Shown here in pieces: positions 7,176 through 13,350 of a DNA stretch of 15,681 nt. The stretch's first letter is position 1, and the number at the start of each line of letters is the position of its first letter. The position numbers and the translations under genes were made by a program. Origin of the DNA: JBDUDR01 sp040002845. Its GTDB lineage: Bacteria; Actinomycetota; Actinomycetes; Propionibacteriales; Nocardioidaceae. Where the stretch lies: contig JBDUDR010000056.1 in assembly GCA_040002845.1 (NCBI GenBank), positions 1-15,681 on the forward strand, written 5' to 3'. The notes beneath the pieces were generated by a model that worked only from the letters and a program-made list of their open reading frames with translations, had not been told where the DNA came from and did not search any database.

Positions 7176-8153
7176 TCAGGCGTGGCCGTCGAACAGGCTC
7201 GTCACCGAGCCGTCCTCGAACACCTCGCGGATGGCTCGGCTGATCAGCGGGGCGATCGACAACTCGGTGAGCTTGTCGAACCTGCACTGGTCGGTGATCG
7301 GAAGTGTGTTGGTGACGATGACCTCCACGATCGGAGAGTTCTTCAGCCGATCGACGGCGGGACCCGAGAGCACGGCATGCGTGGCGGCGCAGATGACCTC
7401 GGACGCACCGTGATCCAGCAGGGCCTGTGCCGCCTTCGTGATGGTCCCAGCAGTGTCGATGATGTCGTCCATCAGTAGGCAGATCCGGCCCCGGACATCG
7501 CCGATCACCTCTTGCACGACGACTTCATTGGCCAGGTTGGGGTCGCGGCGCTTGTGGATTACGGCGAGCGGCGCACCCAGCCGGTCTGTCCACTGGTCGG
7601 CCACCCGAACCCGGCCGGCGTCTGGGGACACGACGGTGATGTTTGCCGTGTCGTAGTTCTTCTCGACGTGGTCCGCCAGCACCGGCAGCGCGAACAGATG
7701 GTCCACCGGACCGTCGAAGAACCCCTGGATCTGACCCGCATGCAGATCGACCGCCATCAGGCGATTCGCCCCGGCCGTCTTGAACACGTCGGCCATCAAC
7801 CGGGCCGAGATCGGCTCCCGGCCGCGATGCTTCTTGTCCTGGCGGGCGTATCCGTAGAACGGCATGACCACGGTGATCCGCTTGGCCGAGGCACGCTTGA
7901 GCGCATCGACCATGATGAGCTGCTCCATGATCCAGTTGTTGATCGGCGAGGTATGGCTTTGGATCACGAATGCGTCCGAGCCGCGTACTGACTCCTCAAA
8001 ACGGACGTAGGTCTCGCCGTTGGCGAAGTCGCGGGCGATGGTGGGGACCAGCTCGACGCCCAGCAGCCTGGCGACCTCGGCGGCCAGCGTCGGGTGCGCG
8101 CGCCCGGAGAACAGCATCAGGTTCTTCTCGTTCGTACGCTTCAACCCGGTCAC
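7176..8153 (-). CDS. prs: Ribose-phosphate pyrophosphokinase (PRPP synthetase)
   Basis: A 325-residue enzyme that makes PRPP from ribose-5-phosphate and ATP for nucleotide, His and Trp synthesis, and in actinobacteria also for arabinan precursors. Visible motifs are DFANGETYVRFEESVRG (substrate flag region), MPFYGYARQDKK (97-108, ATP binding), DLHAGQIQGFF (136-146), PDAGRVRVAD, and the PRPP-binding loop MDDIIDTAGT (228-237). Length and ends are typical of class I synthetases. It starts with GTG at 8153, and this codon overlaps the stop of glmU as GTGA, so translation is likely coupled; a GAGGGG stretch lies seven bases upstream inside glmU. Pairing with glmU is conserved widely in bacteria. 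Confidence 0.97.
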   Translation of the reverse strand: MTGLKRTNEKNLMLFSGRAHPTLAAEVARLLGVELVPTIARDFANGETYVRFEESVRGSDAFVIQSHTSPINNWIMEQLIMVDALKRASAKRITVVMPFYGYARQDKKHRGREPISARLMADVFKTAGANRLMAVDLHAGQIQGFFDGPVDHLFALPVLADHVEKNYDTANITVVSPDAGRVRVADQWTDRLGAPLAVIHKRRDPNLANEVVVQEVIGDVRGRICLLMDDIIDTAGTITKAAQALLDHGASEVICAATHAVLSGPAVDRLKNSPIVEVIVTNTLPITDQCRFDKLTELSIAPLISRAIREVFEDGSVTSLFDGHA

Positions 8154-9607
8154 TGGACAGTCCCCTCGGTTGCTGATCCATCGGCAGCCTTCGCCCGTTT
8201 GGCGGCCGCGTCTCCCGGCGTGCCCGGGCGTTTGCGAGCCACCCAGTCGTCCAGATGACGCTGTGGCCCGGTGGAGACCGCCAAGGCCCCCGGCGGCACG
8301 TTGCGTCGCACGACCGTCCCGGCGCCCGTGACCGCGCCGTCACCGACCTCTACCGGTGCCACGAAGACGTTGTCCGAGCCGGTATGGCAATGGCTGCCGA
8401 TCGCTGTGCGGTGCTTGGCCTGACCGTCATAGTTCGCCGTGATCGAGCCCGCCCCGATGTTGGTCTGTTCGCCGATGCTGGTGTCGCCGATGTATGACAG
8501 ATGCGGGACCTTGGACCCCTCACCGATCTGGGAGTTCTTGACCTCCACGAAGGTGCCTATCTTCCCCCTCGTGCCGAGTCGGGTTCCTGGCCGTAGGTAC
8601 GCAAACGGGCCCACGACCGCTGCCGGGCCCACGACCGAGCCGGAGCCGTGAGTGCGGATGATCCTTGCCCCGGCGCCAACGGTCACGTCAACCAGCGTCG
8701 TGTCCGGGCCCACCGTCGCTCCAGCAGCCACCGACGTGGCTCCTTGCAGATGGACGCCGGGCAACAGCGTGGTGTCAGGTTCGAGGGTGACCGAGACATC
8801 TACCCAGGTGCTGGCCGGATCGACCACCGTTACCCCGGCACGCATGTGGGCATCGAGGATGCGGCGGTTCATCTCGGCGCCCAGCCTGGCCAGCTGGATG
8901 CGGTCGTTGACTCCTTCGGTCTGCCAGACGTCGTCGAGGTGATGGGCTCCGACGGTGCGTCTCATGTCCCGGGCGATCTCGACGACATCGGTGAGATAGA
9001 GCTCGCCCTGGTCGTTGTCGGGGCGCAGCATGGCCAAAGCCTTGCGCAGGAAGTCGACATCGAAGGCGTAGATCGAGGAGTTGAACTCGGTGATCTCACG
9101 CTGCTGGGGCGTGGCGTCTCGGTGTTCGACGATCTGAGCGACCTGCCCCTCCCGGTCGCGGACCACCCTGCCGTATCCCGACGCGTTCTCCGCCACGCCG
9201 GTCAGGACGGTTACCGCGTGCCCGTCTTCCTCGTGCTGGGCGACGAGCGCCTTCAGGGTGTCAGTCGCGAGCAGTGGGGTGTCACCGGTGGTCACGACCA
9301 CCGTGCCGGTGAGCCGGGGAACCACGGCGAGCCCCACCTGAACAGCGTGACCGGTGCCGAGCTGCTCGTCCTGCACGGCCAGCACCGCGTCGGGCTGGGC
9401 CTCCTCGACGTACGGGCCGACGTGATCGCGGCCGTGACCGACTACCACGACGAGCGACGCGGGCTGGAGGGCCGTGACCGCGCTCAGCACGTGCCCGAGC
9501 AGCGGGAGGCCGCAGATCTCGTGCAGCATCTTCGGTTTGGCCGACTTCATCCGGGTGCCGCCACCGGCGGCCAGGACGATCACCGAGGGCGGTGGCTCAG
9601 CAGTCAC
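8150..9607 (-). CDS. glmU: Bifunctional UDP-N-acetylglucosamine pyrophosphorylase / glucosamine-1-phosphate N-acetyltransferase
   Basis: GlmU makes UDP-GlcNAc for peptidoglycan by acetylating glucosamine-1-phosphate and then uridylating it. The N-terminal Rossmann half has LAAGGGTRMKSAKPK (residues 12-26), QLGTGHAV, TTGDTPLL and the GYGRVVRD loop. The C-terminal half is a left-handed beta helix with hexapeptide repeats, including GPFAYLRPGT, GTFVEVKNS, the active-site region KVPHLSYIGD and GAGSITANYDG. I place the start at GTG 9607 (485 residues), because AAGGAG at 9616-9621 lies eight bases before it and the next residues lead straight into the nucleotide loop. A frame-extended ATG at 9670 would add 21 residues without a ribosome site and lies only 20 bases from the tRNA. 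The C-terminal 30 residues are a charged, disordered-looking tail. The stop overlaps the prs start. Confidence 0.96.
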   Translation of the reverse strand: MTAEPPPSVIVLAAGGGTRMKSAKPKMLHEICGLPLLGHVLSAVTALQPASLVVVVGHGRDHVGPYVEEAQPDAVLAVQDEQLGTGHAVQVGLAVVPRLTGTVVVTTGDTPLLATDTLKALVAQHEEDGHAVTVLTGVAENASGYGRVVRDREGQVAQIVEHRDATPQQREITEFNSSIYAFDVDFLRKALAMLRPDNDQGELYLTDVVEIARDMRRTVGAHHLDDVWQTEGVNDRIQLARLGAEMNRRILDAHMRAGVTVVDPASTWVDVSVTLEPDTTLLPGVHLQGATSVAAGATVGPDTTLVDVTVGAGARIIRTHGSGSVVGPAAVVGPFAYLRPGTRLGTRGKIGTFVEVKNSQIGEGSKVPHLSYIGDTSIGEQTNIGAGSITANYDGQAKHRTAIGSHCHTGSDNVFVAPVEVGDGAVTGAGTVVRRNVPPGALAVSTGPQRHLDDWVARKRPGTPGDAAAKRAKAADGSATEGTVQ

Positions 9608-9689
9608 GCGGACGGCTCCTTGACTGACATCGACAGCGACGATTTCCATCAGCTCACCCGCGACCGACATCGCAGGTCAGGTGAGACCG

Positions 9690-9768
9690 CTCCCCGGGTA
9701 GGAGTCGAACCTACGTCGCTTGTCCGCATTCAAAGTGCGGCGGGCCCTGCCGGCAGACCAACCGGGGA
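9690..9768 (-). tRNA. tRNA-Gln (anticodon TTG)
   Basis: Read on the minus strand, the acceptor arms TCCCCGG and CCGGGGA pair over seven bp, with discriminator G and no encoded CCA. The anticodon arm CCGCA-CTTTGAA-TGCGG gives anticodon TTG. The T arm GTAGG-TTCGACT-CCTAC is standard. U1-A72 and G73 are known glutamine identity features and are present. The D stem GGTC/GGCC contains one wobble pair. By this fold there are 79 bases, about six more than usual: two bases between D and anticodon stems and nine in the variable region. It lies 82 bases upstream of glmU on the same strand. A TACCCT box 13 bases before the 5' end (9782-9787) could be its -10, without a clear -35. Confidence 0.88.
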
Positions 9769-9831
9769 AAGTGTCGGCTCAAGGGTACGAGTTGCGGGCG
9801 GCGACCGCAGGGGCACCTGGCTCATCCGCCG

Positions 9832-9863
9832 AACCTACGGTAGCGTAGGTTACGGTTGCGTAA
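9832..9863. promoter_or_regulatory. Double palindromic operator upstream of the desaturase
   Basis: AACCTACG-GTAG-CGTAGGTT (9832-9851) is a perfect eight-bp-arm palindrome. It overlaps a second one, TTACG-GTTG-CGTAA (9850-9863). The cores TACGGTAGCGTA (9836-9847) and TACGGTTGCGTA (9851-9862) form a direct repeat with a period of 15 bp. It lies 57-88 bases before the desaturase ATG and about 65 bases before the tRNA-Gln 5' end. The pattern suits a dimeric TetR-type repressor binding as two dimers. Which protein binds it is not shown by the sequence. Confidence 0.75.
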
Positions 9864-9919
9864 GTAGCCGCAATGCCGGTAGACGCCGGCAGCCGCTAGA
9901 GCATCGGAGGTAGCCCACG

Positions 9920-10906
9920 ATGACACCGCCGCCCACCACGCTGGCCCCCTCCCGCCCGGACACGACAGTGCCGGACACCACAGTGATCGACACCGTCGAC
10001 GGCACGCTCGGGGGAGATCGGCAGTCCCGCAAGGAACAGATAGCCCTTGCCCTGTTCATAGGCCTGCCGTTCCTGGCGCTGCTGGCAGCCGTACCAGTCG
10101 CCTGGGGAGGCTGGCTGGGCTGGCACGATCTCGTCATTGCCGGCGTCATGTACGCCGTGACGGGCCATGGAGTCACCGTGGGCTTCCACCGGCTCTTCAC
10201 CCACAAGTCGTTCAAGCCCAACCGACCCGTCAAGATCGCCCTCGCGCTCGCGGGCTCGATGGCCATCCAGGGGCCGGTCGTACGCTGGGTCGCCGACCAC
10301 CGCAAGCATCACAAGTTCTCGGACCGCGACGGAGACCCGCATTCGCCGTGGCGCTACGGCGAGACCATCCCGGCATTGACCAAGGGACTGTTGTACGCAC
10401 ACACCATGTGGCTGTTCGACACCGAGCAGACGCCGCAGCGTCAATACGCTCCCGATCTGCTCAAGGACCGGGACATCGTGAAGGTCTCGCGGATGTTCCC
10501 CACCCTGGTCCTGATCTCGCTACTCACTCCTGCGGTGGTGGGCGGACTCTGGTCGTGGTCGTGGCAGGGCGCCTTGACCGCCTTCTTCTGGGGCTCGCTG
10601 GTGCGCATCGGACTCCTCCACCACGTCACCTGGTCCATCAACTCGATCTGTCATGCCGTGGGCGAACGCCCCTTCAAGAGCCGCGACAAGTCTGGCAACG
10701 TCTGGTGGCTCGCGATCCCTTCGATGGGTGAGTCTTGGCACAACCTCCACCATGCCGATCCCACCTGCGCTCGGCACGGGGTCATGCGGGGGCAGCTGGA
10801 CACCTCGGCCAGGGTCATCTGGCTGCTGGAGAAGTTCGGCTGGATTCACAGTGTCCGTTGGCCGGTCAAGGAACGAATCGACGCCAAGCGAGTCGTGCCC
10901 GCTTGA
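9920..10906 (+). CDS. Membrane acyl-CoA / fatty acid desaturase
   Basis: A 328-residue integral-membrane di-iron desaturase that puts a cis double bond (probably delta-9) into a saturated acyl chain, helping set membrane fluidity. The three histidine boxes are intact: HRLFTH (90-95), HRKHH (127-131) and HNLHH (274-278), with a further GLLHHVTWSINSICH region (231-245) typical of the stearoyl-CoA desaturase branch. Hydrophobic spans are at about 41-62, 68-82, 104-122, 193-211 and 218-235. GGAGG at 9906-9910 lies nine bases before the ATG. The first 35 residues are Pro/Thr/Asp-rich and probably a disordered cytosolic tail. The paired palindromes upstream suggest repression by a fatty-acid-responsive regulator. 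It needs an electron donor, not encoded here. In mycobacteria, glmU and the TetR gene are direct neighbours, so the desaturase seems to be an insertion in that order. Confidence 0.93.
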   Translation: MTPPPTTLAPSRPDTTVPDTTVIDTVDGTLGGDRQSRKEQIALALFIGLPFLALLAAVPVAWGGWLGWHDLVIAGVMYAVTGHGVTVGFHRLFTHKSFKPNRPVKIALALAGSMAIQGPVVRWVADHRKHHKFSDRDGDPHSPWRYGETIPALTKGLLYAHTMWLFDTEQTPQRQYAPDLLKDRDIVKVSRMFPTLVLISLLTPAVVGGLWSWSWQGALTAFFWGSLVRIGLLHHVTWSINSICHAVGERPFKSRDKSGNVWWLAIPSMGESWHNLHHADPTCARHGVMRGQLDTSARVIWLLEKFGWIHSVRWPVKERIDAKRVVPA

Positions 10907-10985
10907 GGAGCCGCCGCGGCCACCCCGCGTCAGTGCTTTCAGGAACTCAGGCTGCCGTGGAGCGTAACGCTGGCATGATGACGCC

Positions 10986-11636
10986 GTGAGCCCCAACAGC
11001 GGCAACTCGGTTGGCCGCCGAGGAGGTCGCGCTCGCATGACAAGCGCAGAACGTCGCGAACAGCTCATCGCGATCGCACGCAAGCTGTTCGCAGAGCGGG
11101 GTTTCGAGGGCGCCTCCATCGAGGAGATCGCCTCCAGGGCGTCGGTGTCGAAGCCGGTTGTGTACGAACATTTCGGCGGCAAGGAAGGGATCTACGCCGT
11201 CGTCGTCGACCGCGAGGTCCGTCAGCTGCTCGACATGATGCGCGCATCCTTGACGGCCGGACACCCCCGGGTACTGCTCGAGCAGGCCGCCCTGGCGCTC
11301 CTCGACTACATCGAGCAGTCGTCCGACGGCTTTCGCATCCTGGTGCGCGATTCGCCGGTGGGGTCGGCAACCGGGTCCTTCATCAGCATCATCAGCGATG
11401 TCGCGTCACGGGTGGAGTACATCTTGGCTGAGGAGTTCGCGAGCCGGGGATTCGACCCGAAGAACGCCCCGATGTATGCCCAGATGCTGGTCGGCATGGT
11501 CGGGACGACCGGCCAATGGTGGCTCGATGCCCGGAAGCCGTCCAAGAACGAGGTTGCGGCCCACCTGGTCAATCTGGCGTGGCACGGGCTCTCCGGACTC
11601 GAGCACAGACCAATCCTGACGTCTGTGCTCCCCTGA
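10986..11636 (+). CDS. TetR/AcrR family transcriptional regulator (Rv1019-like)
   Basis: A 216-residue one-domain-plus-ligand-domain regulator. The N-terminal helix-turn-helix is clear: REQLIAIARKLFAERGFEGASIEEIASRASVSKPVVYEHFGGKEGIY (residues 24-70 region), preceded by an Arg-rich arm. The C-terminal part (GFRILVRDSPVG, MYAQMLVGMVGTTGQWW, NLAWHGLSGLE) is like the TetR protein found divergent from glmU in many actinobacteria, including Rv1019 of M. tuberculosis; that match is from memory. Start choice is uncertain. GTG 10986 has no ribosome site but would include the basic arm and could be leaderless, while ATG 11037 has AGGAGG at 11021-11026, ten bases upstream, giving 199 residues. The small palindrome AGCGT-A-ACGCT (10961-10971), just before the GTG, could be an autoregulatory site. 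It may control the adjacent desaturase, but this is inference only. Confidence 0.85.
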   Translation: MSPNSGNSVGRRGGRARMTSAERREQLIAIARKLFAERGFEGASIEEIASRASVSKPVVYEHFGGKEGIYAVVVDREVRQLLDMMRASLTAGHPRVLLEQAALALLDYIEQSSDGFRILVRDSPVGSATGSFISIISDVASRVEYILAEEFASRGFDPKNAPMYAQMLVGMVGTTGQWWLDARKPSKNEVAAHLVNLAWHGLSGLEHRPILTSVLP

Positions 11637-11639
11637 CGC

Positions 11640-11910
11640 CTGCGCGGTGGTGACCCGCCTTGCGTACCCGCTCCGCAACCCGGTCAATGTCCTGCACGTC
11701 GAAAGCTGGGTGTGCCTTGGTCGCCGCTAGAAACTCCTCCTCGATCCCGACGTGCAGCTCGTACGACTCGCCACGAAACCAGACTCCGCCGCGACCGGTG
11801 AGCGCCGGTGGCTTGTCCACCTCGGCCAGCCCGAGAACCGAGCCATAGAACGCCCTGGCGTCGGTCTCGCCGCCAGGCGGGCACGACACGTGCACGTGGT
11901 GGAGTCTCAA
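11640..11910 (-). pseudogene. C-terminally truncated VOC/glyoxalase family gene
   Basis: The frame begins at TTG 11910, overlapping the tam stop as TTGA, and encodes MRLHHVHVSCPPGGE, FYGSVLGL, GGVWFRGESYELHVG and AHPAFDVQDIDRVAERVRKAG. This is a good match to the first two thirds of actinobacterial VOC (glyoxalase/bleomycin-resistance) proteins, with metal-ligand-like His near residue 5 and in ELHV (53). After about residue 86 the family's C-terminal third, normally FxDPxGNRxE with the last metal-binding Glu, is missing. The frame instead runs on into the antisense of the TetR gene and stops at 11569. There is no room for the missing 35 codons, because the TetR stop is at 11636. A deletion fusing the gene to the TetR 3' end explains this best. 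The product is probably non-functional, although the frame itself is open. Confidence 0.7.
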
Positions 11911-12710
11911 GCTCGGCCTGCCATCGCATCAGCGGGGTAGGCCGGCTGGGTGGCGACCGCGAAGACACGACGGAACGGCAGTATGGTGCCGATCGGCTGC
12001 TCCGGATAGGCCAGGCGCAGCGCGGCTGCGTACTGCTCCTCGAACTCACCGCGCAACTCGGGAGGCAGCGCGGTCAGGATCGGCCGGGCGCCGGTGCCGG
12101 AGATCCAGCGCAGCACCGGGTCCGGCCCCTGCAGCACGTGTAGATATGTCGTCTCCCAGGCGTCGACTGTGCAGCCCAGCCGGGCGAACTCAGCCAGATA
12201 GACCTCCGCACCGAACGCTGAGGGCCGCGCGACATCCCCAGTGTGCTCGGCATACCGCGGGTTGGCCGCGAGTTCATGTAGGAGGCGGTGACTCGGCTCG
12301 TCGAAGTTCCCTGGCACCTGGATTGCGATCTGGCCTCCAGGCGAGACCTGGTCCACCCACTCGGCGAACAGCTCGAGGTGGTCAGCCACCCACTGCAGGG
12401 CTGCGTTGCTCACGAGGACATCGACCGGCCGGTCCGGTCGCCAGTCCCTCAGGTCGTCGTGATGGAACACCACCCGTGACGAGGCGTACGGGGCGGAGGC
12501 CTCGATCATCTCTGCCGAGCTGTCCACCCCGATGACCGTTGCCGAGGGCCAACGGCGCGCAAGCCGCTCAGTGAGGTTTCCGGCGCCGCACCCTAGGTCG
12601 ACGACGAGTCCTGGGGCAGCGACGGTCACGCGAGTCATCAGATCGCCGAACGGCCGCGATCGCTCCTCTTCGAAGCTGAGGTACGCCTGAGCGTCCCAGG
12701 TCTGCGTCAC
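11907..12710 (-). CDS. tam: Trans-aconitate 2-methyltransferase
   Basis: A 267-residue SAM-dependent methyltransferase that methylates trans-aconitate, a spontaneous and inhibitory isomer of the TCA intermediate cis-aconitate. The start TWDAQAYLSFEEERSRPF, the SAM motif VVDLGCGAGN (36-45), GVDSSAEM (61-68), SNAALQWVADHLELF (101-115), QVPGNFDEPSH and AWETTYLHVLQGPDPVLRWISGTG (184-207) follow E. coli Tam closely, and length is usual. The start is GTG 12710 with GAGAGG six bases upstream; the open frame extends further but the added residues do not resemble the family. Its stop overlaps the truncated VOC gene start. In Streptomyces, tam is divergent from the MarR-type gene tamR and controlled by it; here a TamR-like gene lies 640 bp upstream with a small gene in between. 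A candidate TamR site is at 12741-12755. Confidence 0.94.
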   Translation of the reverse strand: MTQTWDAQAYLSFEEERSRPFGDLMTRVTVAAPGLVVDLGCGAGNLTERLARRWPSATVIGVDSSAEMIEASAPYASSRVVFHHDDLRDWRPDRPVDVLVSNAALQWVADHLELFAEWVDQVSPGGQIAIQVPGNFDEPSHRLLHELAANPRYAEHTGDVARPSAFGAEVYLAEFARLGCTVDAWETTYLHVLQGPDPVLRWISGTGARPILTALPPELRGEFEEQYAAALRLAYPEQPIGTILPFRRVFAVATQPAYPADAMAGRA

Positions 12711-12995
12711 GAGTCGCCTCTCTGTTAGGTTTTGCTGTTCCCAAGCGCCTTGATGCAGCAATTCATAGCCTGTCGATGCGGCTTGGATGCGTGGAATTGC
12801 AACGGCATCGGTTCGGGTGCACAACACGATGATGAGAGCGCTACCAGACCGCCGATTCCGGGCAGGGCATCGCAAAGAGCGACGTTCCGGTAGTCGACCG
12901 GGCCAGCGGACAGCATTACCGTCACACTTTGCGGCGGGGTCGGGACACGAGCGGTGTTCGGACGCAAGCGGCGGGTTTCGGAAACGAGGTGCGGC
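12711..12995. other. 285-bp interval upstream of tam, no gene seen
   Basis: This spans from the tam start to the stop of the small gene on the same strand. Frames that cross it have no ribosome site and poor codon bias. It presumably contains the tam promoter, because 285 bases is long for an operon gap, but I see no clear -35/-10 pair. One short palindrome near tam is described separately. Confidence 0.55.
12741..12755. promoter_or_regulatory. Candidate TamR-type site upstream of tam
   Basis: CCAAGCGCCTTGATG contains the palindrome CAAG-CGC-CTTG and matches 12 of 15 bases of TCAAGAGTCTTGATG in the MarR operator (13309-13323). It lies 31-45 bases before the tam GTG, where a repressor could block transcription. 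Short and imperfect, so only a candidate. Confidence 0.4.
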
Positions 12996-13226
12996 TCAGA
13001 AGCCGCCCGCATAGCGCAACAGGAAATCGCGGTCGGGGTTCCGGCCGCCCTCGGGGTCAGGAGTGCCGTGCGTGTCTTGGGAGGTGCGCATCTCATCCAT
13101 GCCGATCGGAGTCGGCAGCGTACGCCACCTCGCGGTCGGGGTTCTCTCCACTTCGATTGCGGACCGCTCGCGGCGCGGAGCGGGTAGGTCCGATCTGTTG
13201 TTGCGACCGTGGCGCTCGGTGCTCAC
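12996..13226 (-). CDS. Small hypothetical protein, 76 residues
   Basis: A short frame starting at GTG 13226, with GGGAGG five bases upstream, that begins VSTERHGRNNRSDLPAPRRE and ends in DPEGGRNPDRDFLLRYAGGF. About 80 percent of its codons end in G or C, as expected for a real gene in this genome, and the ribosome site is among the best in the window. The product is hydrophilic, rich in Arg, Asp, Glu and Pro, with no membrane span, signal or cysteine, and looks largely disordered except for the hydrophobic tail FLLRYAGGF. I do not recognise the family. It is divergent from the MarR gene and its predicted promoter (TTGACG 13307-13312, TTTAGG 13284-13289, 17-base spacer) has its -35 box in the middle of the MarR operator, so it is probably co-regulated with the regulator. 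It could be a regulatory partner or stress peptide. Confidence 0.6.
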   Translation of the reverse strand: MSTERHGRNNRSDLPAPRRERSAIEVERTPTARWRTLPTPIGMDEMRTSQDTHGTPDPEGGRNPDRDFLLRYAGGF

Positions 13227-13291
13227 CGCTACCTCCCGCAATCTCGGGACCGTCCGACCATCTCCATAGTTACACGAGATCTGCCTAAAGC

Positions 13292-13323
13292 CATCGAGAT
13301 TCTCGACGTCAAGAGTCTTGATG
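13292..13323. promoter_or_regulatory. Nested-palindrome operator between the MarR gene and the small gene
   Basis: Two perfect 13-bp palindromes, TCGAGA-T-TCTCGA (13294-13306) and TCAAGA-G-TCTTGA (13309-13321), lie two bases apart with centres 15 bp apart. The junction forms a third near-palindrome, TCTCGAC/GTCAAGA (13301-13314). The whole 32-bp block is itself palindromic at 13 of 16 positions per arm. This fits MarR-family dimers. It overlaps the predicted -35 regions of both divergent genes, so one bound repressor could shut off both. Confidence 0.75.
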
Positions 13324-13350
13324 AGGGAAGCATCTGGCTAGACTCCGGGC
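13318..13350 (+). promoter_or_regulatory. Predicted promoter of the MarR gene, leaderless
   Basis: TTGATG (13318-13323) and TAGACT (13339-13344) resemble -35 and -10 boxes, with a short 15-base spacer. The -10 ends only six bases before the ATG at 13351, so transcription should start at or next to the A of ATG. There is no ribosome binding site in this interval, consistent with a leaderless mRNA, common in actinobacteria. Confidence 0.5.

Noticed and set aside
8648..9913. 421-codon open frame on the plus strand opposite glmU and the tRNA
   Set aside because: It runs antisense through glmU and then through the tRNA gene and the desaturase operator, with no family resemblance.
12711..12875. 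N-terminal extension of tam by 55 codons
   Set aside because: The added residues do not resemble Tam proteins, whereas GTG 12710 has a ribosome site and leads directly into the family start.
12725..13096. 123-codon minus-strand frame overlapping the small gene and the tam upstream region
   Set aside because: Poor third-position bias and no ribosome site; the overlapping frame at 12996-13226 is better supported.
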